The translations under genes and the position numbers were made by a program. The notes under the pieces were generated by a model, which worked only from the letters and a program-made list of their open reading frames with translations, had not been told where the DNA came from and did not search any database. From Persicitalea sp963716085 (GTDB lineage: Bacteria > Bacteroidota > Bacteroidia > Cytophagales > Spirosomataceae), in assembly GCA_963716085.1 (NCBI GenBank), contig OY970288.1, forward strand, positions 4,092,001-4,156,000: a stretch of 64,000 nt of DNA, read 5' to 3'. Below, one piece after another: positions 15,081 to 22,663 of this stretch (the first letter of the stretch is position 1; every line of letters begins with the position of its first letter).

Positions 15081-16475
15081 ATGAAAACGTCAATCGGACC
15101 TCTTCAAGAAGTGCCGCGTCATCGTGGGTGGCCTTTGGTGGGTAGTACTTTCCCGTTTATCAGCGACCCTCTGGGCTTCATGCTTCGCTTACAAGAGCAG
15201 CACGAGCGGATTTCGGTAGTGAGCGTATTGCGGCGCGACCTGAATATCCTGCAAACGGCCGAGGATGTCAAGTACGTTTTGCAGGAAAATAACCGCAACT
15301 ACCACAAGAGCGAAGCCTACAAAATCTTGGCCACCTTCCTGGGCAACGGACTGCTGACGAGCGAAGAGGATTTCTGGCGGCGGCAACGCAAACTGGCCCA
15401 GCCCGCTTTCCACCGCCAACGCCTGGCTCTGATGGCCGACATGATGACGCAGGAAGCCGAAGCTTTGGCGGCCGACTGGCAAACGCACGACGCCAGCCAA
15501 CCCCGCGACATCAGCAAGGACATGATGGGCCTCACGCTCAACATCGTGACCAAAGCGCTCTTCAGTACCGACGTCGGCGAGCGCGTGGCGGGGATTTCTC
15601 CCGCCATTGACGGCATCATGCACTTTGCCGACCAAACGCTCAAAAGCTTCATTCGTCCGCCCCTCAACATTCCCACGCCACGAAATAAGAAGTACCTGGC
15701 CGCAGTAGCCAAGGTAGAAGAGGTGATCTACGAAATCATCGACGGTCGCCGCACCACAATCGAACGCGATCCCGAGGTTCGCTATGACGATCTGCTGGAT
15801 ATGCTGATGCGCACCGAGGACGAAGAAACGGGCGAGACGATGTCGAACGGGCAGATCCGCGACGAGGTGACGACGATTTTCATGGCGGGCCACGAAACTA
15901 CCGCCAATGCGCTTTCGTGGGCTTTGTATTTGTTGGCCAAGCATCCCGAGGTGGTTGAAAAAATCAAGGAAGAGACTAGGGAAGTTTTTGCAAAAACAGA
16001 GACATCGACCTTCGAGAAAGCGCGCGAAATGAAATACACCATGCAGGTAGTGCAGGAAGTCTTGCGTCTGTATCCGCCCGCTTGGGTCATCAGTAGGCGT
16101 TCGCTGGCCGAGGATCAGATCGGGCCCTACGTTTTTCCAGCAGATTCATACATGCTGATAAGCGCCTACACGCTGCACCGCAACCCCGAGTACTGGGACA
16201 AGCCGGAGATTTTTGACCCCGACCGCTTTTCGGCGGAGAATTCAAAAGACCGCCCTACCTACGCCTACCTGCCCTTCGGTGGCGGGCCAAGGCTATGCAT
16301 CGGCAATAATTTTGCCCTCATGGAAATGCAGCTCGTGCTGGCGGTTTTGCTAAGAGATTTCGATGTGGATTTGCTTTCCCTGAACCAGGCGATAGAACCG
16401 GAACCGATGGTGACGCTCAGGCCAAAGGGAGGAGTTAAGCTTAGGGTCAAACACCGTATTTCACCCGATTCTTGA
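15081..16475 (+). CDS. Cytochrome P450
   Basis: A 464-residue soluble P450. The I-helix oxygen-binding motif AGHETT is at 269-274, the ExxR motif EVLR at 326-329, the PERF-like FDPDRFS around 378, and the heme-ligand loop FGGGPRLCIG at 399-408 with Cys406 as the iron ligand. The fold resembles the CYP4/CYP102-like branch of bacterial P450s that hydroxylate fatty acids or related lipids; the substrate is not predictable here. No ferredoxin or reductase gene is adjacent. Its last 29 nt overlap the convergent glycosyltransferase gene. Confidence 0.95.
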   Translation: MKTSIGPLQEVPRHRGWPLVGSTFPFISDPLGFMLRLQEQHERISVVSVLRRDLNILQTAEDVKYVLQENNRNYHKSEAYKILATFLGNGLLTSEEDFWRRQRKLAQPAFHRQRLALMADMMTQEAEALAADWQTHDASQPRDISKDMMGLTLNIVTKALFSTDVGERVAGISPAIDGIMHFADQTLKSFIRPPLNIPTPRNKKYLAAVAKVEEVIYEIIDGRRTTIERDPEVRYDDLLDMLMRTEDEETGETMSNGQIRDEVTTIFMAGHETTANALSWALYLLAKHPEVVEKIKEETREVFAKTETSTFEKAREMKYTMQVVQEVLRLYPPAWVISRRSLAEDQIGPYVFPADSYMLISAYTLHRNPEYWDKPEIFDPDRFSAENSKDRPTYAYLPFGGGPRLCIGNNFALMEMQLVLAVLLRDFDVDLLSLNQAIEPEPMVTLRPKGGVKLRVKHRISPDS

Positions 16476-17343
16476 TTTTAACCCGCCACGGCAGGTCGTA
16501 GTAGCGCCGGAAGTTTTCCATCACGGCGGCGTCGGGCCGTAAATCAGGCGGCAGGTCAAGCGTTCCTTCGGCGAGTTGCTGCCCGTGGGCCGCTGTTTTG
16601 AAGGTGAAATTAGTGCCGCTGCCGTCGGTTCCGATGTTCATGATTTTTGACTGCGAAGGGTACAAGCCGAAGGCGCGGTTCCGCACGTGGGCGTACGACC
16701 AGCGAATGGCCCAGGAGTCAATCGCGCCACGCTGCTGCTTCGCCAGCATCGGCCACAGGTCTTCGCCGCCTGCATTCAGGCGAGCTTGAAGGGCGGGATC
16801 GTTTTTGATATTTTCAAAATCGCTTACCTGCCAGTCGGCCTTTTGCCAGCGGTCGCGCCAGGTACCCCAGCCCCACGAACTGGCGCGCGGCACCAGGTAC
16901 ACATCCTCCTGATAATCGTCGGGTAAGGCCACGGGGGGCGTGTAGCCGGTGATCGAAAAAATATCCGGCCGCCGTTCGTACACGGTCAGGGCGGAATTCA
17001 TGTAGTCCAGGAAGTCGCTGGTGCAGCGCATATCATCCTCCATGACGATTACTTTTTCGTGTCTTTCGAGCAATTCGCTCACACCTTTGATTACCGACCG
17101 GGCCAGTCCCCGGTTGCGCTCGGCGGCTATGATTTCTACGGATTTGAACCCTGAAAGCCCGGCCAGTACTTCCCTTACTTCCTGCACCAGAACTGCTTCC
17201 GCGTCGTCTTTCGGTCCGTCTGAAAAAACCACCAGGTCGCTCGCTGTCGCCAGGGTATTTTGGCGCAATGCGGCCATCGTTTGCCGCAGGTGCTGCGGAC
17301 GATTGTAACAAAAAACCACGATGGGGGCCAATCCGCTGGACAT
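16447..17343 (-). CDS. Glycosyltransferase (GT2/GNT-I-like fold)
   Basis: A 298-residue GT-A fold protein: PIVVFCYNRPQHLRQTMAAL nucleotide-binding start, ERNRGLARSVIKGVSEL, and the metal-binding VIVMEDDMRCTSDFLDYMN (DxD-like EDD). WGWGTWRDRW and the SKIMNIGTDGSGTNF block are typical of polysaccharide-cluster sugar transferases. It would add a sugar from a nucleotide donor to a surface glycan on the cytoplasmic side. It is the last gene of flippase, methyltransferase, glycosyltransferase in that order, 3 bp after the methyltransferase. It overlaps the P450 3' end by 29 nt. Confidence 0.85.
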   Translation of the reverse strand: MSSGLAPIVVFCYNRPQHLRQTMAALRQNTLATASDLVVFSDGPKDDAEAVLVQEVREVLAGLSGFKSVEIIAAERNRGLARSVIKGVSELLERHEKVIVMEDDMRCTSDFLDYMNSALTVYERRPDIFSITGYTPPVALPDDYQEDVYLVPRASSWGWGTWRDRWQKADWQVSDFENIKNDPALQARLNAGGEDLWPMLAKQQRGAIDSWAIRWSYAHVRNRAFGLYPSQSKIMNIGTDGSGTNFTFKTAAHGQQLAEGTLDLPPDLRPDAAVMENFRRYYDLPWRVKIKNRVKYGV

Positions 17344-17346
17344 CGC

Positions 17347-17961
17347 TTACAACTTTTTGGCGTCGATGATGAGCGAGGTGTACACCAGCTTTCCGTCCTG
17401 GTTGCGCGAATCGTGTTCCGCTGAGCGGAGTATGGCACCATCCTCGGCGCGCCAGGGTACTTTATGAAATTCGCCCGCTTCGTCGAAATATTCCAGCGGG
17501 GTCACGGCAAAGCCAATTTCCTCCAAAAAACCCGACATGAGTCGGTAGTTGTAGAGCATCTTGTGATCGTCGGCCCCATCGCCCGTTCCGCCTATTCTCA
17601 CCATCTCGATGTACGCGGGATCGGGGTGGAAACCGTCCGGCACGGCCACGCGCAGCACGCCGCCGGGTTTCAGGAACGTGTGGCAGTTGCGGAATCCCAG
17701 TTTCCCGTCGGCTTCGTTGAAATGCTCCCATACGTGTTCGGCCAGGATGCGGTCGATCGAGTCTTTGGGAAAATACGCCCTCCAATCGTCGGCTTTCAGA
17801 ATATTGAGCGTGCCAATGTCGGTGTTCAGCCAGCCTTTCGGGTAGGTATAGCCCGACCCGATCACCAGCCGGATGGGCTGGGCGGGGTCGTAGGTACTGA
17901 GCTGGTACTGGCTCATCGGCTTTTTGAAAAGGGCCGCCACAAGTTTTTTAGAGGAGATCAT
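17347..17961 (-). CDS. SAM-dependent methyltransferase (class I)
   Basis: A 204-residue protein. The SAM site is IRLVIGSGYTYPKGWLNTDI (motif I-like G-x-G), with ILAEHVWEHFNEADG and FLKPGGVLRVAVPDGFHPDP (the PGG post-motif). Methyltransferases of this type in glycan clusters methylate sugars or chain ends. It starts 9 bp after the flippase gene and ends 3 bp before the glycosyltransferase, so all three are co-transcribed. Confidence 0.82.
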   Translation of the reverse strand: MISSKKLVAALFKKPMSQYQLSTYDPAQPIRLVIGSGYTYPKGWLNTDIGTLNILKADDWRAYFPKDSIDRILAEHVWEHFNEADGKLGFRNCHTFLKPGGVLRVAVPDGFHPDPAYIEMVRIGGTGDGADDHKMLYNYRLMSGFLEEIGFAVTPLEYFDEAGEFHKVPWRAEDGAILRSAEHDSRNQDGKLVYTSLIIDAKKL

Positions 17962-17970
17962 GCGTAAAAA

Positions 17971-19503
17971 TTAGTCAATTTTCTTGCCAAAGATAGGGTG
18001 CAGGTCGCGAAGAAACTCCCGCCCCGTTGCGAAAACCGTCGTGATGTCTTCCGAAACACGCCAGAGCAGGATACCTCCGCCGAAAACGCCCGTCACCACC
18101 ACGGAGCGAATCAGCATATCGAGCAGCGTTCGGAATAGGGTGGGTTGGTCAGGGTAGGGAATCAATAAAGTAGCTCCGTAAGCCGCGCCGCCGAGCAGGA
18201 ACACCTTCAAAGTGTTGACGGTGAACGGCTGAATGCGCAGCTTGCTTTTGATAAAAAACAGCTTCACCGCATTGTAAACGATTACGGAAAACAGCGAGGC
18301 CGCCGCCGCTCCGTTGAAGCCGTAAAGCGGAATGAGGTAGAAGTTGCTGCCAACCATCAGCACCGAAAACAGAACAATGAAAACGATGTCCCAGCGGTAG
18401 TAGCGCGAATTGGTCAGGATTTCGGTGTTCAGGCCCGTCATCATGTCGGCGATGCGGCCCAGGCCCACCATCAGCACCACCCACTTGCCGGGAGCGTAAA
18501 GCTCGGACTTGGGAATAATGGCAAAGATGGCGTCGATATTGACCCATATCCCCAAAAACAGCAACGTGCCGACGATGAAGAGGTTAAGGGAGGATTTTTT
18601 GTAAATCGTGTCGATATGATTCAAATCGTTTTCCTGAAAAGCCTTGGCGATGATCGGGGCGCTGATCATGACAATGCTGTTGCGCGGTATGGAGATCACC
18701 AGGGCAATTCGCGAGGCGATGTCGAAAATAGCCGTGTTGGTCAGACCGCCGTCGAAGTGCGGCAGGAGTACCTTTTCGATGTGGGGCATCAGGGCCGCGC
18801 TCGCCCCGCCCATAATCACCCACAGGCCGTAACGGTACATCTCGCGAAAAGCGGGATGACGGATGAACCCGAAATCCAGCGAAGTGTACAAGTTGCCCTG
18901 GAAATAAAGGTAGAGCAACATCGCGAGCACCGCCAGCGAATAAGTCACGACGGTCATGTACACCATCGTATCGAAGCTGATGAACTTCAGCCCGAACAAG
19001 ATCACCACCACGCTATTGCCGAGCCGCAGCCCCACTTCCCGAATCAGCGCCGGTACTACGATGCGCAGATGAATGCGGGAATACGCCTCGAGCGCCAGCA
19101 GGTACACCATCGCTACGGTGAGGGGAATGAAAACGTAGTAGTAGCGTACCAGAAGCGGCGATTCGGCGGAATAGAAGTCAAGGTAAAGCGGCTTGAAGAG
19201 CAGGTAAACGGCGATGAAAACCAGCAGCCCGACGAGCGGCGTCACCACGATGAATGTAAAAAGCTGCCGCCGTGAGGCCCTGTCTTCGAATCGGCTGTGG
19301 AAGCGCACCGCCACCGAGGGTACCCCCAGCAGCGCAAACGACATGTAGATCACGGGGAAAGTGAGGAGCGTGGAGGCGTACAGACCCAGTTGCTGCGGCG
19401 TGAGGATGAGGTTGTACAGCACCAGCACGTTGACGATCCCGATGGCGGTACCCACATACGTCACAACTGAGCTTTTCAACCCCTGCCGGATAATAATCCC
19501 CAT
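17971..19503 (-). CDS. Polysaccharide flippase (Wzx/MOP family)
   Basis: A 510-residue integral membrane protein with about 12-14 hydrophobic segments spread evenly along its length, starting MGIIIRQGLKSSVVTYVGTA, the common N-terminus of oligosaccharide flippases in Bacteroidota. It would move lipid-linked glycan units across the inner membrane. It leads the three-gene string with the methyltransferase and glycosyltransferase and is divergent from wecB. A 61-bp REP-like element (19554-19614) lies in the divergent gap. Confidence 0.88.
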   Translation of the reverse strand: MGIIIRQGLKSSVVTYVGTAIGIVNVLVLYNLILTPQQLGLYASTLLTFPVIYMSFALLGVPSVAVRFHSRFEDRASRRQLFTFIVVTPLVGLLVFIAVYLLFKPLYLDFYSAESPLLVRYYYVFIPLTVAMVYLLALEAYSRIHLRIVVPALIREVGLRLGNSVVVILFGLKFISFDTMVYMTVVTYSLAVLAMLLYLYFQGNLYTSLDFGFIRHPAFREMYRYGLWVIMGGASAALMPHIEKVLLPHFDGGLTNTAIFDIASRIALVISIPRNSIVMISAPIIAKAFQENDLNHIDTIYKKSSLNLFIVGTLLFLGIWVNIDAIFAIIPKSELYAPGKWVVLMVGLGRIADMMTGLNTEILTNSRYYRWDIVFIVLFSVLMVGSNFYLIPLYGFNGAAAASLFSVIVYNAVKLFFIKSKLRIQPFTVNTLKVFLLGGAAYGATLLIPYPDQPTLFRTLLDMLIRSVVVTGVFGGGILLWRVSEDITTVFATGREFLRDLHPIFGKKID

Positions 19504-19553
19504 TTATTTTGCCTTGCTTTTGATTTCCAACGGCGAAATACGGAAATAATCCC

Positions 19554-19614
19554 GTGGTACGGGCTTCCAGCCCGTCTTTAATCCTTTAATTGGCAGCCGA
19601 GGTGCCCATACCAC
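19554..19614. repeat. REP-like palindromic element
   Basis: Begins GTGGTACGGGCTTCCAGCCC and ends GCCCATACCAC; the 11-bp ends are inverted with one mismatch, and an internal GGGCTTCCAGCCC hairpin sits near the left end. The same left half (21 nt) occurs at 32028-32048 inside a coding gene. The element lies between the flippase and wecB genes. Confidence 0.65.
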
Positions 19615-19626
19615 CCGCACTTTCCA

Positions 19627-19634
19627 TAGTTTTG
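19627..19634 (+). promoter_or_regulatory. -7 element for wecB
   Basis: TAGTTTTG matches TAnnTTTG exactly, 18 nt before the TTG start at 19653, implying a leader of about 12 nt. No good -33 element was found; the region is occupied by the REP-like element. Confidence 0.4.
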
Positions 19635-19652
19635 TAAAAAAACACCCCAACC

Positions 19653-20762
19653 TTGAAAGTACTAAGCATCGTCGGCGCGCGGCCCAACTTCATGAAAATA
19701 GCCCCGCTACACCGGGCCTTCTCGGCCGATAGCGCCATAGCATCCAAAATCGCCCACACGGGTCAGCACTACGACCCGCGCATGTCCGATGTGTTTTTCA
19801 ATCAGTTGGAACTACCCCAGCCGAATCACTACCTGGGTATCAGCGGCGGATCGCACACGCAGCAAACCGCCAGAATCATGCTGGCGTTCGAGTCAATCTT
19901 AGTAGCCGAAAAACCGGACGTGGTGCTGGTGGTGGGCGATGTCAACTCCACCATTGCCTGCGCCCTGGTAGCCGCGAAAGAGCACATCCCGCTGGTACAC
20001 GTGGAGGCCGGCCTGCGCAGCGGCGACCGCCGGATGCCCGAAGAGATCAACCGCGTGCTGACCGACAGCATTTCCAGCGACCTGTTCGTGACGGAAGAGG
20101 CGGGCCTGAAAAACCTGGCCAAAGAAGGCGTTCCGGCGGAAAAAGTCCACTTCGTGGGCAACGTCATGATCGACTCGCTGATCCATTATCGCCAAAAAGC
20201 CAGCCAACTCGACCTTTTGAAAAAACAGGATCTCAGCCCGAAACAATACGCGTTGATGACCATGCACCGCCCCAGCAACGTCGACGGGGAGGCGGGTCTG
20301 CGATCCATCTTCGCCATCATCAGGAACACCGCCGCTCGCCTGCCCGTACTGTTCCCCATTCACCCGCGTACCCGCAACAACATGCAGCGATTCGGAGTTT
20401 TGGCCGAGCTGCAAGCCATTGAAGACGTGACGTTGGCGGAGCCGCAGGGCTACCTGGAATTTCTGCACCTGATGGAAAACGCCGCGCTCATCATCACCGA
20501 CTCGGGAGGGATTCAAGAAGAAACCACTTACCTGCAAGTCCCCTGCATCACCTTCCGGGCCAGCACCGAGCGCCCCGTCACGGTGGAGTTGGGAACCAAC
20601 TACCTTCTAAGCGACCTCGATCCAGCGTCTGTCGATGATTTGACGCAGAAAATCCTGAGCGGCCAGGCGAAGCAAGGCGTCGTTCCTCCCCTGTGGGATG
20701 GACAAGCCGCCGGGCGCATCAAGAATATTTTGAAAGAAAAATACGGAAAGAAGCAAGCGTAG
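19653..20762 (+). CDS. wecB: UDP-N-acetylglucosamine 2-epimerase (non-hydrolysing)
   Basis: A 369-residue protein that interconverts UDP-GlcNAc and UDP-ManNAc for surface glycans. It shows SIVGARPNFMKIAPLHRAF, HTGQHYD, VHVEAGLRSGDRRMPEEINR, MTMHRPSNVD and ITDSGGIQEETTYLQVPCIT, all standard for the family, including the HVEAG and GGIQEE blocks. The start is TTG at 19653 (no ATG fits; the family begins MKVL/MKIL), with a -7 element just upstream. It precedes a small methyltransferase-like gene on the same strand. Confidence 0.95.
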   Translation: MKVLSIVGARPNFMKIAPLHRAFSADSAIASKIAHTGQHYDPRMSDVFFNQLELPQPNHYLGISGGSHTQQTARIMLAFESILVAEKPDVVLVVGDVNSTIACALVAAKEHIPLVHVEAGLRSGDRRMPEEINRVLTDSISSDLFVTEEAGLKNLAKEGVPAEKVHFVGNVMIDSLIHYRQKASQLDLLKKQDLSPKQYALMTMHRPSNVDGEAGLRSIFAIIRNTAARLPVLFPIHPRTRNNMQRFGVLAELQAIEDVTLAEPQGYLEFLHLMENAALIITDSGGIQEETTYLQVPCITFRASTERPVTVELGTNYLLSDLDPASVDDLTQKILSGQAKQGVVPPLWDGQAAGRIKNILKEKYGKKQA

Positions 20763-20788
20763 GAAGACAGCAACAAAACAGCTCAACT

Positions 20789-21433
20789 ATGATTAAATCG
20801 CTTAAAAATAAGGTCTGGAACAGCCTGAATAAAATCGGCTTGGGCGGCAGTGTTCAGCTTCACATGGCGGGCATGTTGAAAGAGAACGGCTGGTTCAGAA
20901 GCTACCATACCAAGCGGTCGGTCGATGCGGCGGGAAACCCGCTGCCCTGGTACACCTATCCGTTTATCCACTTCATCTCGTCCCGAATCAAGCCGCATTT
21001 TGAGGCGTTCGAGTATGGGTCGGGGAATTCCACCAAGTGGTACGCGGCAAGAATCAAGGACATCACAGCCGTAGAACACGTAGAAGAATGGGTCGAAATC
21101 GTAAGACCTGACCTGCCCGCCAACGCGGAGGTTTTGCATCGTGAGTTGGGCAAAGAATACATCGAGGCGATCGCCGAAAAAGGCAAGAAATACCACCTCG
21201 TAATCGTCGATGGTCGTGAACGAGTGAAGTGCGCGATTTTCGCCTTCAACTACCTTACGCCCGATGGCGTTCTGATTCTCGATAATTCAGAGCGGGAGTT
21301 CTACAATGAAGCCAAGGAGCACTTACAGCGCCAAGGTTTCAGACAAATTGATTTCTACGGCATGGCCCCTATCGTCAGCCTCGAAACTTGCACCAGCGTA
21401 TTCTATCGACCCGACAACTGCCTGGACATCTGA
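20789..21433 (+). CDS. Methyltransferase-like glycan cluster protein
   Basis: A 214-residue protein from ATG 20789, 26 bp after wecB. FEAFEYGSGNSTKWYAARIK is a SAM-binding-like motif I (E-Y-G-S-G-N-S-T), EHVEEWVEIV follows, and YHLVIVDGRERVKCAIFAFNYLTPDGVLILDNSER matches the strand-4/5 region of class I methyltransferases of the FkbM or Methyltransf_24 type. Likely acts on a glycan or lipid precursor with the neighbouring genes. The frame is open back to 20693, but that would overlap wecB and I reject it. Confidence 0.75.
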   Translation: MIKSLKNKVWNSLNKIGLGGSVQLHMAGMLKENGWFRSYHTKRSVDAAGNPLPWYTYPFIHFISSRIKPHFEAFEYGSGNSTKWYAARIKDITAVEHVEEWVEIVRPDLPANAEVLHRELGKEYIEAIAEKGKKYHLVIVDGRERVKCAIFAFNYLTPDGVLILDNSEREFYNEAKEHLQRQGFRQIDFYGMAPIVSLETCTSVFYRPDNCLDI

Positions 21434-21440
21434 TCGACTT

Positions 21441-22436
21441 CTAGGCAATCGCCTTCTGATAAGTCATTTTTAGAGAAGGCCTCCCGCCCAGATTCTCTTT
21501 GAAGCGTACCAATGACGCTTTCTCCTTTCCCAAATGATCCAGCGATACGCCCAAGTCGATGATTCCGACGCCCTCATTCCGGGCGTACTCGTACAAGGCA
21601 CAGTTCAGCATCACCGTAGGGCTGAAAGCGCGGTAGTCGAGGTTGTCGGCGGGACAAAAATTGTACAGCACGCGCCGATTGACCCGGATGGCGACGGTCA
21701 GGCTGGCGATTTCAGCCCCATCTCTCACCACAAAAACTTTTACTTCTTCGGGTAGTCGGGTGAGGAGCTTTTGGAGCTGCGCCGAATCCAGCGACAGTGC
21801 GTAGCCTTGTCTTTCCCGGCTCTCCGCCAAAAAAGAATAAACCCGCGCCGGATCGGGGTTTTCCCACTCCTCCGCCACGAATTCCGCCCGCTGGCACTTA
21901 CGCAGTCGCTTCCGCTCGGAGGGATGGATTTTTCGGACGAAAGGCGTATTATCGACTGAAATATGATGGTTCAAGAATGAATTGGCTACTTCAAAGCCCT
22001 GACCTTTGTACACTTCTTGCAAGCAGGCAAACCTTTTTTCATCGTAGCCGCCGGGCGGTAGCTTGACTTTCAGCCAACTGAGGTTTCGTGCGCGGCAAAA
22101 CACCTCGACCGATTCGAGCAGGTCACCCAAGGCTTCACCCGAAATACCATCCATAAATTCCAGACCGCCGAACGGAGCATTTGGCAGCGACACAGCGGCT
22201 TCGCCGTCGAGGTCGGCGTGGAAAAGCGCCGCGACTTGCTGCGTTCTGGTATCCGACAATACAATCGAAAAAGGCTGGTTGGCTCGTTGCGTGGCGAGGT
22301 GACGGGTGGTGTTGTAAAGGTAAAGCTCGAAGCCGGGCGAGAGGAAATCGGCGGGCGAAGTAATCAGCCTGCACTCATACCCGGTCGGCGTGGCTTGTGA
22401 AATCGCTTCGGACGCCTGTTCATGCTCGTTCGTCAT
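21441..22436 (-). CDS. FemAB/GNAT-like acyltransferase
   Basis: A 331-residue protein with two GNAT-like halves typical of the FemAB / BioF2-like group: RKIHPSERKRLRKCQRAEFV, VYSFLAESRERQGYALSLDSAQLQKLL, EVKVFVVRDGAEIASLTVAI and IDLGVSLDHLGKEKASLVRFKENLGG. Such enzymes attach amino acids or acyl groups to cell-envelope precursors, and in polysaccharide clusters they acylate amino sugars. Convergent with the methyltransferase-like gene; starts at ATG 22436. Confidence 0.75.
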   Translation of the reverse strand: MTNEHEQASEAISQATPTGYECRLITSPADFLSPGFELYLYNTTRHLATQRANQPFSIVLSDTRTQQVAALFHADLDGEAAVSLPNAPFGGLEFMDGISGEALGDLLESVEVFCRARNLSWLKVKLPPGGYDEKRFACLQEVYKGQGFEVANSFLNHHISVDNTPFVRKIHPSERKRLRKCQRAEFVAEEWENPDPARVYSFLAESRERQGYALSLDSAQLQKLLTRLPEEVKVFVVRDGAEIASLTVAIRVNRRVLYNFCPADNLDYRAFSPTVMLNCALYEYARNEGVGIIDLGVSLDHLGKEKASLVRFKENLGGRPSLKMTYQKAIA

Positions 22437-22616
22437 CGTTCAAAGTACGCTAAATCCTGGCTTATTTTAATCACTATTCGAGGGTTCATCTGATGCACCT
22501 TGGAATTTCTGGTGTATTTCAAGCATTTAAATTTATAATACAACTCACTGAAAGTAAGATTGTTGATTCTATTTTTGAGCAGATACAGTTTTTACAAAAT
22601 TTACTAAAACAAAAAA

Positions 22617-22632
22617 TGGCACGGTCTTGGCT
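22617..22632 (+). promoter_or_regulatory. Sigma-54-type promoter for the SdrD-like gene
   Basis: TGGCACGGTCTTGGCT has the -24 TGGCACG and a -12 block TGGCT, with the obligatory GG and GC exactly 10 nt apart, one mismatch from TGGCACG-n4-TTGCW. The predicted start is near 22644, 20 nt before ATG 22664. The AT-rich upstream gap (22437-22616) could hold enhancer sites; none was recognised. Confidence 0.6.
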
Positions 22633-22663
22633 AGAACCCTAATCGAATGTAAAACTGCAACCC

